Source: Candidatus Tetragenococcus pullicola (lineage in GTDB: Bacteria > Bacillota > Bacilli > Lactobacillales > Enterococcaceae). Taken from it: a stretch of 35,116 bases of DNA. This document shows positions 1-6,842 of this stretch, in pieces. A model generated the notes under the pieces. The model did not search any database. It was not told the origin of the DNA and saw nothing but the letters and a program-made list of their open reading frames with translations. The stretch is taken from assembly GCA_019115705.1 (NCBI GenBank), contig DXDB01000127.1, positions 1 to 35,116 of the forward strand. The letters run 5' to 3'. Numbering within the stretch: position 1 is the stretch's first letter; every line of letters starts with the position of its first letter. The position numbers and the translations under genes were made by a program.

Positions 1-38
1 GGATCAGGAGGTTGAGGGTTCAAATCCTTCTGGGCGCG
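1..38 (+). tRNA. tRNA-Arg (ACG), 3' part only
   Basis: The window opens at the last anticodon base of a tRNA. The 3' anticodon stem, variable loop, T arm (GGTTCAAATCC core) and acceptor strand ending GGGCGCG are visible. The sequence after the anticodon and the position before tRNA-Pro in the standard Firmicutes cluster order point to tRNA-Arg(ACG). The anticodon itself is inferred. No CCA is encoded. Confidence 0.8.
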
Positions 39-48
39 TTAAAATAAA

Positions 49-122
49 CGGGAAATAGCTCAGCTTGGTAGAGCACTTGGTTTGGGACCAAGGGGTCGTA
101 GGTTCGAATCCTGTTTTCCCGA
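49..122 (+). tRNA. tRNA-Pro (TGG)
   Basis: Complete 74-nt cloverleaf. The acceptor stem is CGGGAAA/TTTCCCG, the anticodon loop TTTGGGA sits in a CTTGG/CCAAG stem (anticodon TGG at 83-85), and the T loop is TTCGAAT. The discriminator is A and no CCA is encoded. Confidence 0.97.
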
Positions 123-145
123 TAAGAGAAACAAAAAAATTCTAA

Positions 146-218
146 GGGGCCTTAGCTCAGCTGGGAGAGCGCCTGCTTTGCACGCAGGAGGTCAGCGGTT
201 CGATCCCGCTAGGCTCCA
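146..218 (+). tRNA. tRNA-Ala (TGC)
   Basis: Complete 73-nt cloverleaf. The acceptor stem is GGGGCCT/AGGCTCC with one G-T pair, the anticodon stem is CCTGC/GCAGG with loop TTTGCAC (TGC), and the T loop is TTCGATC. The 3' end ACC needed for charging must be added after transcription. Confidence 0.97.
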
Positions 219-240
219 TATCATTTAAAAATGATTTTTT

Positions 241-314
241 CGCGGTGTAGCTCAGCTGGCTAGAGCGTCCGGTTCATACCCGGGAGGTCGGGGGTTCGAT
301 CCCCTTCGCCGCGA
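241..314 (+). tRNA. tRNA-Met (CAT), elongator
   Basis: Complete 74-nt cloverleaf with anticodon loop TTCATAC. The first acceptor pair is a normal C-G, and the body matches the Firmicutes elongator Met tRNA rather than the initiator, which lies at 576-649. No CCA is encoded. Confidence 0.93.
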
Positions 315-324
315 TTTAGAGCCT

Positions 325-398
325 GGACCTTTAGCTCAGTTGGTTAGAGCAGACGGCTCATAACCGTCCGGTCGTAGGTTCGAGTCCTACAAGGTCCA
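325..398 (+). tRNA. tRNA-Ile2 (CAT anticodon, lysidine type)
   Basis: Complete 74-nt cloverleaf with acceptor stem GGACCTT/AAGGTCC and anticodon loop CTCATAA. The anticodon is CAT, but the body is the one I know as the B. subtilis AUA-reading Ile2 tRNA. Its place between elongator Met and Ser also agrees. It should need TilS lysidine modification of C34. Automatic annotation often calls this gene Met. Confidence 0.88.
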
Positions 399-438
399 TA
401 GTGGCATTGTAAGCTATACTTTATGCTTATTTTATAAT

Positions 439-528
439 GGAGGGTTACCCAAGTCCGGCTGAAGGGAACGGTCTTGAAAACCGTCAGGCGGGTAAAACCG
501 CGCAAGGGTTCGAATCCCTTACCCTCCT
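439..528 (+). tRNA. tRNA-Ser (TGA)
   Basis: Complete 90-nt class II tRNA with a long variable arm. The acceptor stem is GGAGGGT/ACCCTCC and the anticodon loop CTTGAAA lies in an ACGGT/ACCGT stem. The discriminator base appears to be T at 528, whereas the other Ser tRNA here (1061-1148) has G. Confidence 0.96.
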
Positions 529-575
529 TAGCTTGATTTATTGTAATAAAAACAATAGATTTTGCCTTTTATTAT

Positions 576-649
<74 letters not shown>

Positions 650-701
650 TTGTATTTCAATTTGAAATGCAGCACAGAAATAACGTTAACTAGGAAAATT
701 T

Positions 702-775
702 GGTTTGGTAGTTCAGCTGGTTAGAATGCCTGCCTGTCACGCAGGAGGTCGCGGGTTCGAGTCCCGTCCAGACCG
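702..775 (+). tRNA. tRNA-Asp (GTC)
   Basis: Complete 74-nt cloverleaf. The acceptor stem is GGTTTGG/CCAGACC with one T-G pair, the anticodon stem is CCTGC/GCAGG with loop CTGTCAC (GTC), and the discriminator is G, the usual Asp identity base. Confidence 0.97.
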
Positions 776-780
776 TTTAT

Positions 781-853
781 GGCTCGGTAGCTCAGTTGGT
801 AGAGCAATGGATTGAAGCTCCATGTGTCGGCAGTTCGATTCTGTCCCGCGCCA
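781..853 (+). tRNA. tRNA-Phe (GAA)
   Basis: Complete 73-nt cloverleaf with anticodon loop TTGAAGC (GAA). The acceptor stem GGCTCGG/CCGCGCC has a T4 x C69 mismatch, and the base after the anticodon is G rather than the usual A. The rest folds normally, so the gene is probably functional. Confidence 0.94.
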
Positions 854-867
854 TTGTCTTTTTTAGT

Positions 868-938
868 GCGGGTGTAGTTTAGTGGTAAAACCACAGCCTT
901 CCAAGCTGTTGTCGCGAGTCCGATTCTCGTCACCCGCT
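868..938 (+). tRNA. tRNA-Gly (TCC)
   Basis: Complete 71-nt cloverleaf. The acceptor stem is GCGGGTG/CACCCGC, the anticodon stem is ACAGC/GCTGT with loop CTTCCAA (TCC). The T loop reads TCCGATT, so the position normally occupied by pseudouridine 55 is C. Confidence 0.95.
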
Positions 939-961
939 TTTTTACCTTTATTTTTTATGAA

Positions 962-1035
<74 letters not shown>

Positions 1036-1060
1036 TTAAAATCAAATACTTTTTGGTTTT

Positions 1061-1148
1061 GGGGAAGTACTCAAGTGGCTGAAGAGGCGCCCCTGCTAAG
1101 GGTGTAGGTCGAGAAATCGGCGCGAGGGTTCAAATCCCTCCTTCTCCG
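1061..1148 (+). tRNA. tRNA-Ser (GCT), last of the cluster
   Basis: Complete 88-nt class II tRNA with acceptor stem GGGGAAG/CTTCTCC, anticodon loop CTGCTAA and a long variable arm. The discriminator is G. It is the last gene of the cluster and lies 388 bp from the stop codon of a phage-type integrase, so its 3' end or the terminator after it is a candidate attachment site. Confidence 0.96.
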
Positions 1149-1536
1149 TAGCTGTGTTTTTGAGGGTTGTATCTAGTTGGATCTAGAGGCTTAAAAAACA
1201 TAAAAGATATGAATTATAAACCTTGATATATAAGGGGTTGAACGACTTTGATACTTTCAAGGTCGTTTTTTTTTGTGTCGAAGGAAAATACGAAAATATA
1301 TATACTTGTGGAAAAATTTTGCATTAATTTTGCATTGCCTTTTTAAAATTTTGCATTGGCCATTTAGGCTTACACAAAAATTGGTGATTTTGGATACCAG
1401 TGCAAAATACTTTTTTGATGAAATGTTGTTAAATCAACCTTTTGAGGCTTAAAAATTTTGCATTTTGGAAAAGTAGGATTTGACGTTTTGGACCTAAAAT
1501 AGCCCTTTTTTAACATAAAAACAGCGTTATTTTGCA
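1149..1536. other. Gap between tRNA cluster and integrase: terminator and repeats, no gene
   Basis: The stretch holds the tRNA-cluster terminator and then an A+T-rich segment with repeated TTTTGCAT motifs (listed separately). I see no credible open reading frame in it. If the integrase belongs to a tRNA-targeting element, its attachment core should lie in this interval or in the 3' end of the tRNA-Ser gene. Confidence 0.7.
1242..1274 (+). terminator. Intrinsic terminator of the tRNA cluster
   Basis: A 10-bp stem ACGACTTTGA/TCAAGGTCGT with one T-G pair and a short loop is followed by nine or more T. It is about 95 nt past the last tRNA. Confidence 0.85.
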
Positions 1537-1538
1537 TT
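1315..1538. repeat. Six dispersed copies of TTTTGCAT beside the integrase gene
   Basis: TTTTGCATT occurs in direct orientation at 1317, 1328, 1349, 1456 and 1530, and in inverted form (TGCAAAAT) at 1401-1408. Three copies share the longer form AATTTTGCATT with starts 11 and 21 bp apart. The last overlaps the integrase stop codon. Integrases with an AP2-like N-terminal domain, such as Tn916 Int, bind repeated arm-type sites near the ends of their element, so these copies are good candidates for integrase arm sites. That role is inferred from position and spacing. Confidence 0.6.
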
Positions 1539-2706
1539 ATTTGTCGGTCATGATCGAATCAAAGACCTCTTGCGCAAATTCGTTTTCCTCATCGTTCAGT
1601 TCTTTGATCACGTGGGCATACGTTTCTTCGGTCGTGCTTACTGATTCGTGTCCCAGTTGTTTGGCGATCCAATGAATGTGGAATCGTTTATATAAACAAA
1701 TCGAAGCATAGGTGTGTCTTAATCCATGAAAAGTTATCGTTTCTTCGATACCGGCAAGCTCGCAAGTTTTTTTGACATATTTATTGATCTTGTTGTAAGT
1801 TACTAGCATTTCATACTTGTTCTCGTCTTCTTTGCTTTGTTTTAAAAACAGATACTCATTATCTTTCCAACCGCCTTTTTCTTTGTATTCTTTAAGGCGC
1901 TTTAGGACTTCTTTTCCAACAGAGACTGTACGCATCTTTTTATTTTTAGTAGGTTTAAATTCCTTTGTTTCTTTATAATCGTAAGTAAAAGCGATATCTA
2001 TTGTCTGTTTTTCAAAATCAATAGCAGACCACCCTAGTGCTAACACCTCACTGATCCTCATACCTGTTCCTAAGCCGATGATCATCATGTAGCGGGAATA
2101 ACTTCTAGAGGGATTACTCACGCGATTATTTAAGACTCTCATGACCGCTCGAGCATCTTTTTCTGATAGAAATTTTTCGGACTCTTTTTTCTTATGATCG
2201 ACTCCTTTTAATTTGATATTGTAGGTAATGTCCGTATGGATGATTCCGTCATGATAAGCATCTTGTAAGCATTGTCGAACATAGCGCCAGCGTTTGATCA
2301 CAGTGGCCTTAGAACGCTTTGTCTTTTGTGCTGTTCCTATTTCGCCACCATCGGCGATCCAATTAACAAACTCTTGCATCTTGTTCCGATCAAGATCTAA
2401 TATTTTTGTTTCGCCAAAAAACTCTTGCGCAAATTTTATGGACAATTTCACTTCTTTATCGTGCTCAATAGATTGTTGGCCATTATGGAATAAATCAAAC
2501 CAATTTTTAAAGTAGTCCATAAACACGATATGATGATTGATCGACTTATTCTTCAATAATAGAGCATTGACTCTTGCCGCCGCAACTTCACATTCTGCTT
2601 TTGTTTTAAAACCGTTTTTTGATTTTGTCGCATATTTTCCTGTCCGCCTGTCTTTATAGCTGATCCTATATTGCCAACCACTTGGAAATTTATTTATACT
2701 AGCCAT
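1537..2706 (-). CDS. int: Tyrosine site-specific integrase (phage/ICE type)
   Basis: This 389-residue tyrosine recombinase would integrate or excise a mobile element. In order it has an AP2-like arm-binding N-terminus (about 1-50, INKFPSGWQYRISYKD), a SAM-like core-binding domain (about 60-170) and a catalytic domain. The catalytic residues are visible: R in GTGMRISEVLAL, HGLRHT, and LGHESVSTTEETYAH with the nucleophilic Tyr. The start is ATG at 2706, because GGAGG (2715-2719) lies 8 nt upstream; an upstream in-frame ATG at 2721 lacks such a site. Its 3' end faces the tRNA-Ser gene. Its 5' side is cut off by an insertion sequence beginning at 2729, and no excisionase, repressor or cargo gene follows. 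The gene looks intact but has probably lost its own promoter. Confidence 0.93.
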   Translation of the reverse strand: MASINKFPSGWQYRISYKDRRTGKYATKSKNGFKTKAECEVAAARVNALLLKNKSINHHIVFMDYFKNWFDLFHNGQQSIEHDKEVKLSIKFAQEFFGETKILDLDRNKMQEFVNWIADGGEIGTAQKTKRSKATVIKRWRYVRQCLQDAYHDGIIHTDITYNIKLKGVDHKKKESEKFLSEKDARAVMRVLNNRVSNPSRSYSRYMMIIGLGTGMRISEVLALGWSAIDFEKQTIDIAFTYDYKETKEFKPTKNKKMRTVSVGKEVLKRLKEYKEKGGWKDNEYLFLKQSKEDENKYEMLVTYNKINKYVKKTCELAGIEETITFHGLRHTYASICLYKRFHIHWIAKQLGHESVSTTEETYAHVIKELNDEENEFAQEVFDSIMTDK

Positions 2707-2880
2707 TCTGTCTGCCTCCATTCATATTGAGAGTAAACTAGGAAACCCTAGTCACTCATCCTAAGTGGATTTGTTCATTGGGACTACTTGATAATCCCTC
2801 CACTTTTTTCCGTTTTTTCTTAATTTTTCTTCATTTTGATGCTTTTTACTTGACTTTTATAAATCGCCTACATAATCAGC

Positions 2881-2907
2881 GAGAACAGGCACAAAAACCT
2901 GTATCTC
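2881..2907 (+). other. Hairpin just upstream of the transposase start
   Basis: GAGA-ACAGG pairs with CCTGT-A-TCTC (nine pairs with one bulged base) around a short loop, ending 22 nt before the transposase ATG. Insertion sequences often carry such a structure so that read-through transcripts from outside have a masked ribosome site. That role is inferred. Confidence 0.5.
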
Positions 2908-2929
2908 ACTGAAAAGGTAGGTCTTATTT

Positions 2930-4393
2930 ATGTTAAAGCACCTCCAAACCCACGAAGAGTACTTAAACATCCAAAACCAACTTCGTGGTTCCGTCACTCA
3001 AGAAGCGTTGGAGGAATATGGCGATTTAATCGCCATATTCCAGCTCCTGAATTTTGACAATTCCCACAAGTACCTTGCTACACTTTACTCATCAACTGGC
3101 CGTCCAGCACTAAACCAGATTGAAATCTTTCGTTCCATGGTGCTCTGTGCCTTTCTCGACAAGTCATGGGAACAAATGATTCATTTTTTGCAACATCGAG
3201 CGGTTTTTCGCACAATCATCGGAATTTCAAAAGATTCTATTCCGACTTTACCCTCTTTTTATGCTTTCAGCTCTCGCATTATGCCGACTCACGAAAAAAG
3301 TGTTACTCGCAAGCCTTTAGGTAAAAAACCAACCAAAAAGTTAAAAAAGAACGAAAAGATGGCTGAGAAAAAAGAGGGCCGTGTGAAAGATATGGTAACT
3401 ATTGTCAATAAGGACAAACCTTTTAACCAGTTTCGACCCGAAAGACATCTTCAAACGTTATTCAAATTGATCAGTGTAGATACCTCAATGAAAATGGGAC
3501 TATTGTCCAATTCTTGTTACGTATCTGGAGATGGCACAAGTGTCCGTACCGGTGCTTCCAGTTATGGAAGAAAAGTTTGTAATTGTCGTAAACACGGTAT
3601 TTTCAAATGTGATTGTCCAAGGCGTTATTCCGATCCGAAAGCTGAATATGGTTGGGATAGCTATAAAGCTCAGTATTATTATGGCCACACGGCCTATTTC
3701 TTATCCACTTACAACAAAAAAGAAAAAGTAGACTTGCCTTTGTACGCCAAAATGCTTAGTGCCAAAAGACACGATAGTGTCACGGCAATTATTAGCTTGG
3801 CCGAGTTTCGTGAGCTTTATCCAGAAATGACTCTCAAAGGATTCATTTCCGATTCAGCTTCAGATAACTATCCAACCTATAAGCTTTTACAACAACCAGA
3901 CTGGGACATTCCTGCCTTCATTGCACTGAACAACCGTACCGAAGCGAAATTTACTTATAAACAGGTTGAAATCAATGAAGATGGTGTTCCTGTTTGCGAA
4001 GGTGGACTGCCCATGATTTACAATGGAAGAGACAATACTCGTTGTCGCAATAAGTTCCGTTGCCCGGCTATGGCTAAAATAGGAGTACAATGCCCGTTAA
4101 GCGAATATTGCTCGAACTCTCCTTATGGACGAACAGTCTATACGAAAACAGAAGACAATCCTCGTGCATTTACTGTGATTCCCAGAAATTCAAAAAAATG
4201 GAATTCGGTCATGAAGCAACGAACGAGCATCGAACGTATCAATAAACAAGTCCTTCGGGATTGCGGTATCGAAAATAATGGCGTTCGTACGCGTGGACGA
4301 ATTAACGTCTGGATCACCATGGCCATGATGGTTATTCATTTAAAAGCACAATACAAATGTCAAAAGAATGAAAATAATGCAGCTTGCCAATAA
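2930..4393 (+). CDS. DDE transposase of an IS1182-like insertion sequence
   Basis: This 487-residue protein moves the surrounding IS. The N-terminal part (about 1-110) resembles the DUF772 transposase domain, with a lysine-rich linker at about 125-150. The DDE triad can be placed at SGDGTSV (first Asp), ISDSASDN (second Asp) and RTSIERINKQ (Glu). Two cysteine-rich insertions, CNCRKHGIFKCDC and CRNKF-C-x-C-LSEYC, probably bind zinc. The frame is uninterrupted and there is an AAGGTAGG ribosome site, so it may be active. The insertion lies 23 bp upstream of the integrase start and separates it from any native promoter. Confidence 0.9.
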   Translation: MLKHLQTHEEYLNIQNQLRGSVTQEALEEYGDLIAIFQLLNFDNSHKYLATLYSSTGRPALNQIEIFRSMVLCAFLDKSWEQMIHFLQHRAVFRTIIGISKDSIPTLPSFYAFSSRIMPTHEKSVTRKPLGKKPTKKLKKNEKMAEKKEGRVKDMVTIVNKDKPFNQFRPERHLQTLFKLISVDTSMKMGLLSNSCYVSGDGTSVRTGASSYGRKVCNCRKHGIFKCDCPRRYSDPKAEYGWDSYKAQYYYGHTAYFLSTYNKKEKVDLPLYAKMLSAKRHDSVTAIISLAEFRELYPEMTLKGFISDSASDNYPTYKLLQQPDWDIPAFIALNNRTEAKFTYKQVEINEDGVPVCEGGLPMIYNGRDNTRCRNKFRCPAMAKIGVQCPLSEYCSNSPYGRTVYTKTEDNPRAFTVIPRNSKKWNSVMKQRTSIERINKQVLRDCGIENNGVRTRGRINVWITMAMMVIHLKAQYKCQKNENNAACQ

Positions 4394-4605
4394 ATAACTA
4401 ATTTTTTTTAATTAAAAATGGTAGGTTTATTTGGCATACTCTTTTTTTGGTTGACCATCGTTAAATTCACATCTGGAATGCTCAAAAAAGTTAGAATAAG
4501 TGAAAATCAACGATTTTCATCTGAAATATCTCATTTGTTAAGAAAATTAGAGTTAGTTTCCTAGTTCACTCTCGTTTCATTTTAGCACAAACAACGTGTT
4601 ATGTA

Positions 4606-4648
4606 ATCAAAAAAAGAAAGGCTGGAACGAGGATTCTCAGTTCCAGCC
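4606..4648 (-). terminator. Intrinsic terminator after ndh2
   Basis: Read on the - strand, GGCTGGAAC pairs with GTTCCAGCC (9 bp) around an 11-nt loop and is followed by a T-rich run with seven consecutive T. It starts 12 nt past the ndh2 stop codon. Confidence 0.88.
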
Positions 4649-4660
4649 GATTAGTTATAA

Positions 4661-6586
4661 TTATGAACGACCATACATGGACTTAGGAGTTCCATAACGC
4701 CATTTTCCAAGTTTACGTTGCAACCATGGAATGACCCAACGATCTAGACCAACGGCACGGCCAGATCCATTCATCAAAGCAATAGCTGCAGGAACAAACC
4801 ACATGTTTGCCCAATAAAACATTCCTGACATACAAAATGTTGCAACTAAGACAATTGTAACCCCACTAAATAACCAAGTAAATAAGCCGGCCATCAAGCA
4901 AAGAGCGATACCGATTTCGGCAAAGACCATAATTTTTTGGAACGTCACAGCAACTTCCATGTTTGGCATGATTGTTTTCATAATACTCATGAACCAATCA
5001 GGAGCATTTTCAATAACAGCCATTGGTTCTTCACCGTATCCGTAACTTAAACCAAAAACAGTTTTTAATGCTTCTCCACCAGTTTCAGCGGCTCCACTTG
5101 CGGCACTGGCAGCATCAGCCCCACTGGCAGCACTTGCGGCATCAGCAGCATAATCCCACGTCCATGGGAAAACACTGTCGCCTTGGAACCAAGAACCTTC
5201 ACCAAACCAAGTGCTCGGTGTGAACCACTTACCATCGCCGACAATTTTTTTGAAGGCTTCAAGGAACCAAGCCATTCCGTAAAAGAGACGTAGTGGTAAA
5301 CTCCATAAAACATTTCCGTAACGAGAAGAGTGACCACGTGCAACATTGCGATCATTTTTGATATGGAAAAATTCATGCATGATATATTGGAACATATAAT
5401 AGCCTGTCCGAATATCAAAGAAGTATTTTAAGTTAACAATATGCTTCATGATGATTGCTAAAAAGCCACTTAAATGAATCTTATTAAAGAGGTTAGCAAC
5501 TCCCCATTTAGATCCAATTGAAACCATGAAACCTTGATAGTTCCCTTTATAAGCTTCTTTTTCGCTCCCATTGATAGAAGAGACGATATGTTTGGCGGCA
5601 GTGTGTCCCGTTCCTTCAGCAGCTTGCACGATTTGTGGTGTTGGTGTATTTGGAAATTCTTCATAATATACTTGGTCACCAACAATATAAATATTTTGGT
5701 TTTCATATCCTTTAGCTTGCATGTATTCATTGGCAACAAGTCGGCTACCACGAGCAGACTCTAGCCCAAAATCAGCAGCATCAGAAGTAGCCTTGACACC
5801 AGCCGTCCAAATCAACGTGTATGTTGGAATCGTAGAACCATCTTTTAATTTGATGTGATCAGGTTCCACTGCAACAATTGGAGAATCAAGCACTAATTCA
5901 ACTTTCTTTTTCTTCAAGAAACGTTCTGCTTTTGCGGCATCATTTCTGTCCAACATATTTAAAATCGTTGGTAAAGCTTCAACAACTTTCAAACTAATTT
6001 CACTTGGGTCTAATTTATAAACTTTTGCCAATTGGTCTTTCCAGTCGATTAATTCACCAATCATTTCAATACCAGTAAACCCTGATCCGCAGACAACAAA
6101 AGTCAGCATCGCTTTACGTTTAGCAGCATCTGGTTCTAAAGCTGCTTTAGCAACGGTTGATTCAATATGTTCTCTGATACGAACAGAGTCGTCAAAAGAC
6201 CAAAGAGTAAAGCCATTTTCTTTGACACCTGGCGTACCAAAATCGTTTGGTTCCCCACCCATAGCTAAAACCAAATAATCAAATGGATAAGAACCCATTT
6301 TGGTTTGAACAGCTTTTTTAGTTTTATCGATGGACGTTACAGTGTCAGTAACTAATTGGACATTTTTTTTGCGACAGAAAAGACGTTGTAGATCGTATTG
6401 GATTGCATCTGGTTCAACCCGTCCGCCAGCCACTTCATGAAGTTCGGTCATCATGGTATGATAGGAATGTCGGTCGATCAATGTAATCGAGACATCCTCA
6501 TCTTTTTTGAACTTTTTAGCCATGTATTTAGTTGCTGCAACACCAGAATACCCAGCCCCTACAACGACAATATTTTGCTTAGTCAT
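4661..6586 (-). CDS. ndh2: Type II NADH dehydrogenase with C-terminal membrane domain (Ndh2 of the FLEET pathway)
   Basis: A 641-residue membrane flavoprotein that transfers electrons from NADH to a quinone without proton pumping. The oxidoreductase part occupies about 1-400: FAD-binding VVVGAGYSG (7-15), NADH-binding VVCGSGFTG (164-172) and the third motif NIYIVGDQ (298-305). Ordinary type II enzymes end near residue 400. Here about 240 more residues follow: a tryptophan-rich stretch, an Ala/Ser linker in which ADAASAASG is repeated twice in tandem (481-498), and a hydrophobic DoxX-like domain (about 545-610). Listeria Ndh2, used for extracellular electron transfer, is also described as having an extra C-terminal membrane domain. 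The start is supported by TAAGGAGAG upstream. The gene is divergent from pplA. Confidence 0.9.
   Translation of the reverse strand: MTKQNIVVVGAGYSGVAATKYMAKKFKKDEDVSITLIDRHSYHTMMTELHEVAGGRVEPDAIQYDLQRLFCRKKNVQLVTDTVTSIDKTKKAVQTKMGSYPFDYLVLAMGGEPNDFGTPGVKENGFTLWSFDDSVRIREHIESTVAKAALEPDAAKRKAMLTFVVCGSGFTGIEMIGELIDWKDQLAKVYKLDPSEISLKVVEALPTILNMLDRNDAAKAERFLKKKKVELVLDSPIVAVEPDHIKLKDGSTIPTYTLIWTAGVKATSDAADFGLESARGSRLVANEYMQAKGYENQNIYIVGDQVYYEEFPNTPTPQIVQAAEGTGHTAAKHIVSSINGSEKEAYKGNYQGFMVSIGSKWGVANLFNKIHLSGFLAIIMKHIVNLKYFFDIRTGYYMFQYIMHEFFHIKNDRNVARGHSSRYGNVLWSLPLRLFYGMAWFLEAFKKIVGDGKWFTPSTWFGEGSWFQGDSVFPWTWDYAADAASAASGADAASAASGAAETGGEALKTVFGLSYGYGEEPMAVIENAPDWFMSIMKTIMPNMEVAVTFQKIMVFAEIGIALCLMAGLFTWLFSGVTIVLVATFCMSGMFYWANMWFVPAAIALMNGSGRAVGLDRWVIPWLQRKLGKWRYGTPKSMYGRS
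5093..5146 (-). repeat. Tandem ADAASAASG-coding repeat in ndh2
   Basis: Two adjacent copies of a nine-codon unit code for an Ala/Ser/Asp linker between the oxidoreductase and membrane parts of Ndh2. Such a short coding repeat could vary in copy number between strains. Confidence 0.7.
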
Positions 6587-6641
6587 TGATTATCTCTCCT
6601 TAATATTAAAAATAAAAAATAATTATTACACAATCTATTCC

Positions 6642-6670
6642 ATTATATAGCTATTTGCAATGTTTGTCTA
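6642..6670 (-). promoter_or_regulatory. Promoter of ndh2
   Basis: On the - strand, TAGACA, 17 nt, TATAAT: a near-consensus vegetative promoter whose transcript starts about 50 nt before the ndh2 ATG. A TTTCACAAAA element lies 16 bp upstream of the -35 (6687-6696). Confidence 0.85.
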
Positions 6671-6761
6671 AATGTTTTTTTGAAAATTTCACAAAAACAG
6701 TGACATTAATTGACGTTTGTCCAATCTTCTTCATTTTCTTAAGAAATTTGTGAGATTTTTA

Positions 6762-6789
6762 TTGACAATCCATAAAAATTCGTTAAAAT
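6762..6789 (+). promoter_or_regulatory. Promoter of pplA
   Basis: TTGACA (6762-6767), 16 nt, TAAAAT (6784-6789). The expected transcription start is near 6796, which excludes the ATG at 6795 and supports the start at 6843. A TTTGTGA half-site (6747-6753) lies just upstream of the -35. Confidence 0.82.
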
Positions 6790-6799
6790 GTTAGATGAA

Positions 6800-6817
6800 T
6801 CACAAAGATCTTTGTGA
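6800..6817. promoter_or_regulatory. 18-bp perfect palindrome at the start of the pplA transcript
   Basis: TCACAAAGATCTTTGTGA is its own reverse complement. It lies a few bases past the predicted start site, where a repressor would block transcription. As RNA it would form a 7-bp stem with a GATC loop at the 5' end and could protect the message. The half-site TTTGTGA recurs at 6747-6753 and, inverted, at 6688-6694. The half-sites resemble those of Rex or Crp/Fnr proteins but point the opposite way from the known Rex operator. The regulator is unknown. Confidence 0.65.
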
Positions 6818-6842
6818 AAAAATGAAGAAAGTGGGATTTATA

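Larger units (their letters stand above)
1276..2728. mobile_element. Remnant of a tRNA-Ser-linked integrated element (left end plus int)
   Basis: Arm-site-like repeats and an integrase lie directly after a tRNA cluster, as at the left end of phage- or ICE-like elements. Nothing else of such an element is present: past the IS the next gene is the chromosomal ndh2. I could not find a repeat of the tRNA-Ser 3' end or of the terminator on the right side of the IS, so the right attachment site seems lost or lies outside the window. The limits given are approximate. Confidence 0.5.
2729..4573 (+). mobile_element. Insertion sequence, IS1182-like, about 1.85 kb
   Basis: The element is bounded by 18-bp inverted repeats matching at 17 of 18 positions: 2729-2746 (GAGAGTAAACTAGGAAAC) and the complement of 4556-4573. 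One DDE transposase gene fills most of it. A hairpin precedes the transposase start, and an 8-bp-stem hairpin lies at 4501-4519 near the right end. I see no clear target-site duplication in the flanks (left ...CATATT, right GTTTCA...). The family is assigned from transposase length and layout only. Confidence 0.82.

Noticed and set aside
1315..1538. CRISPR-like array
   Set aside because: The repeats are only 8-11 bp with irregular spacing and mixed orientation, and no cas gene is near; arm sites explain them better.
2707..2721. Longer integrase start at 2721
   Set aside because: The upstream ATG overlaps the GGAGG that serves the ATG at 2706; the shorter form has ideal spacing.
2721..4580. 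Possible 5-bp target duplication TTCAT around the IS
   Set aside because: The copies (2721-2725 and 4576-4580) lie at unequal distances from the inverted repeats, so they do not fit a clean duplication.
1149..4660. Right attachment site as a repeat of the tRNA-Ser 3' end or of the terminator
   Set aside because: I scanned the IS flanks and the ndh2 downstream region by eye and found no repeat longer than chance; it may lie outside the window.
6795..6842. pplA starting at 6795
   Set aside because: This ATG coincides with the predicted transcription start, has no ribosome site and would put 16 extra residues before the signal peptide.
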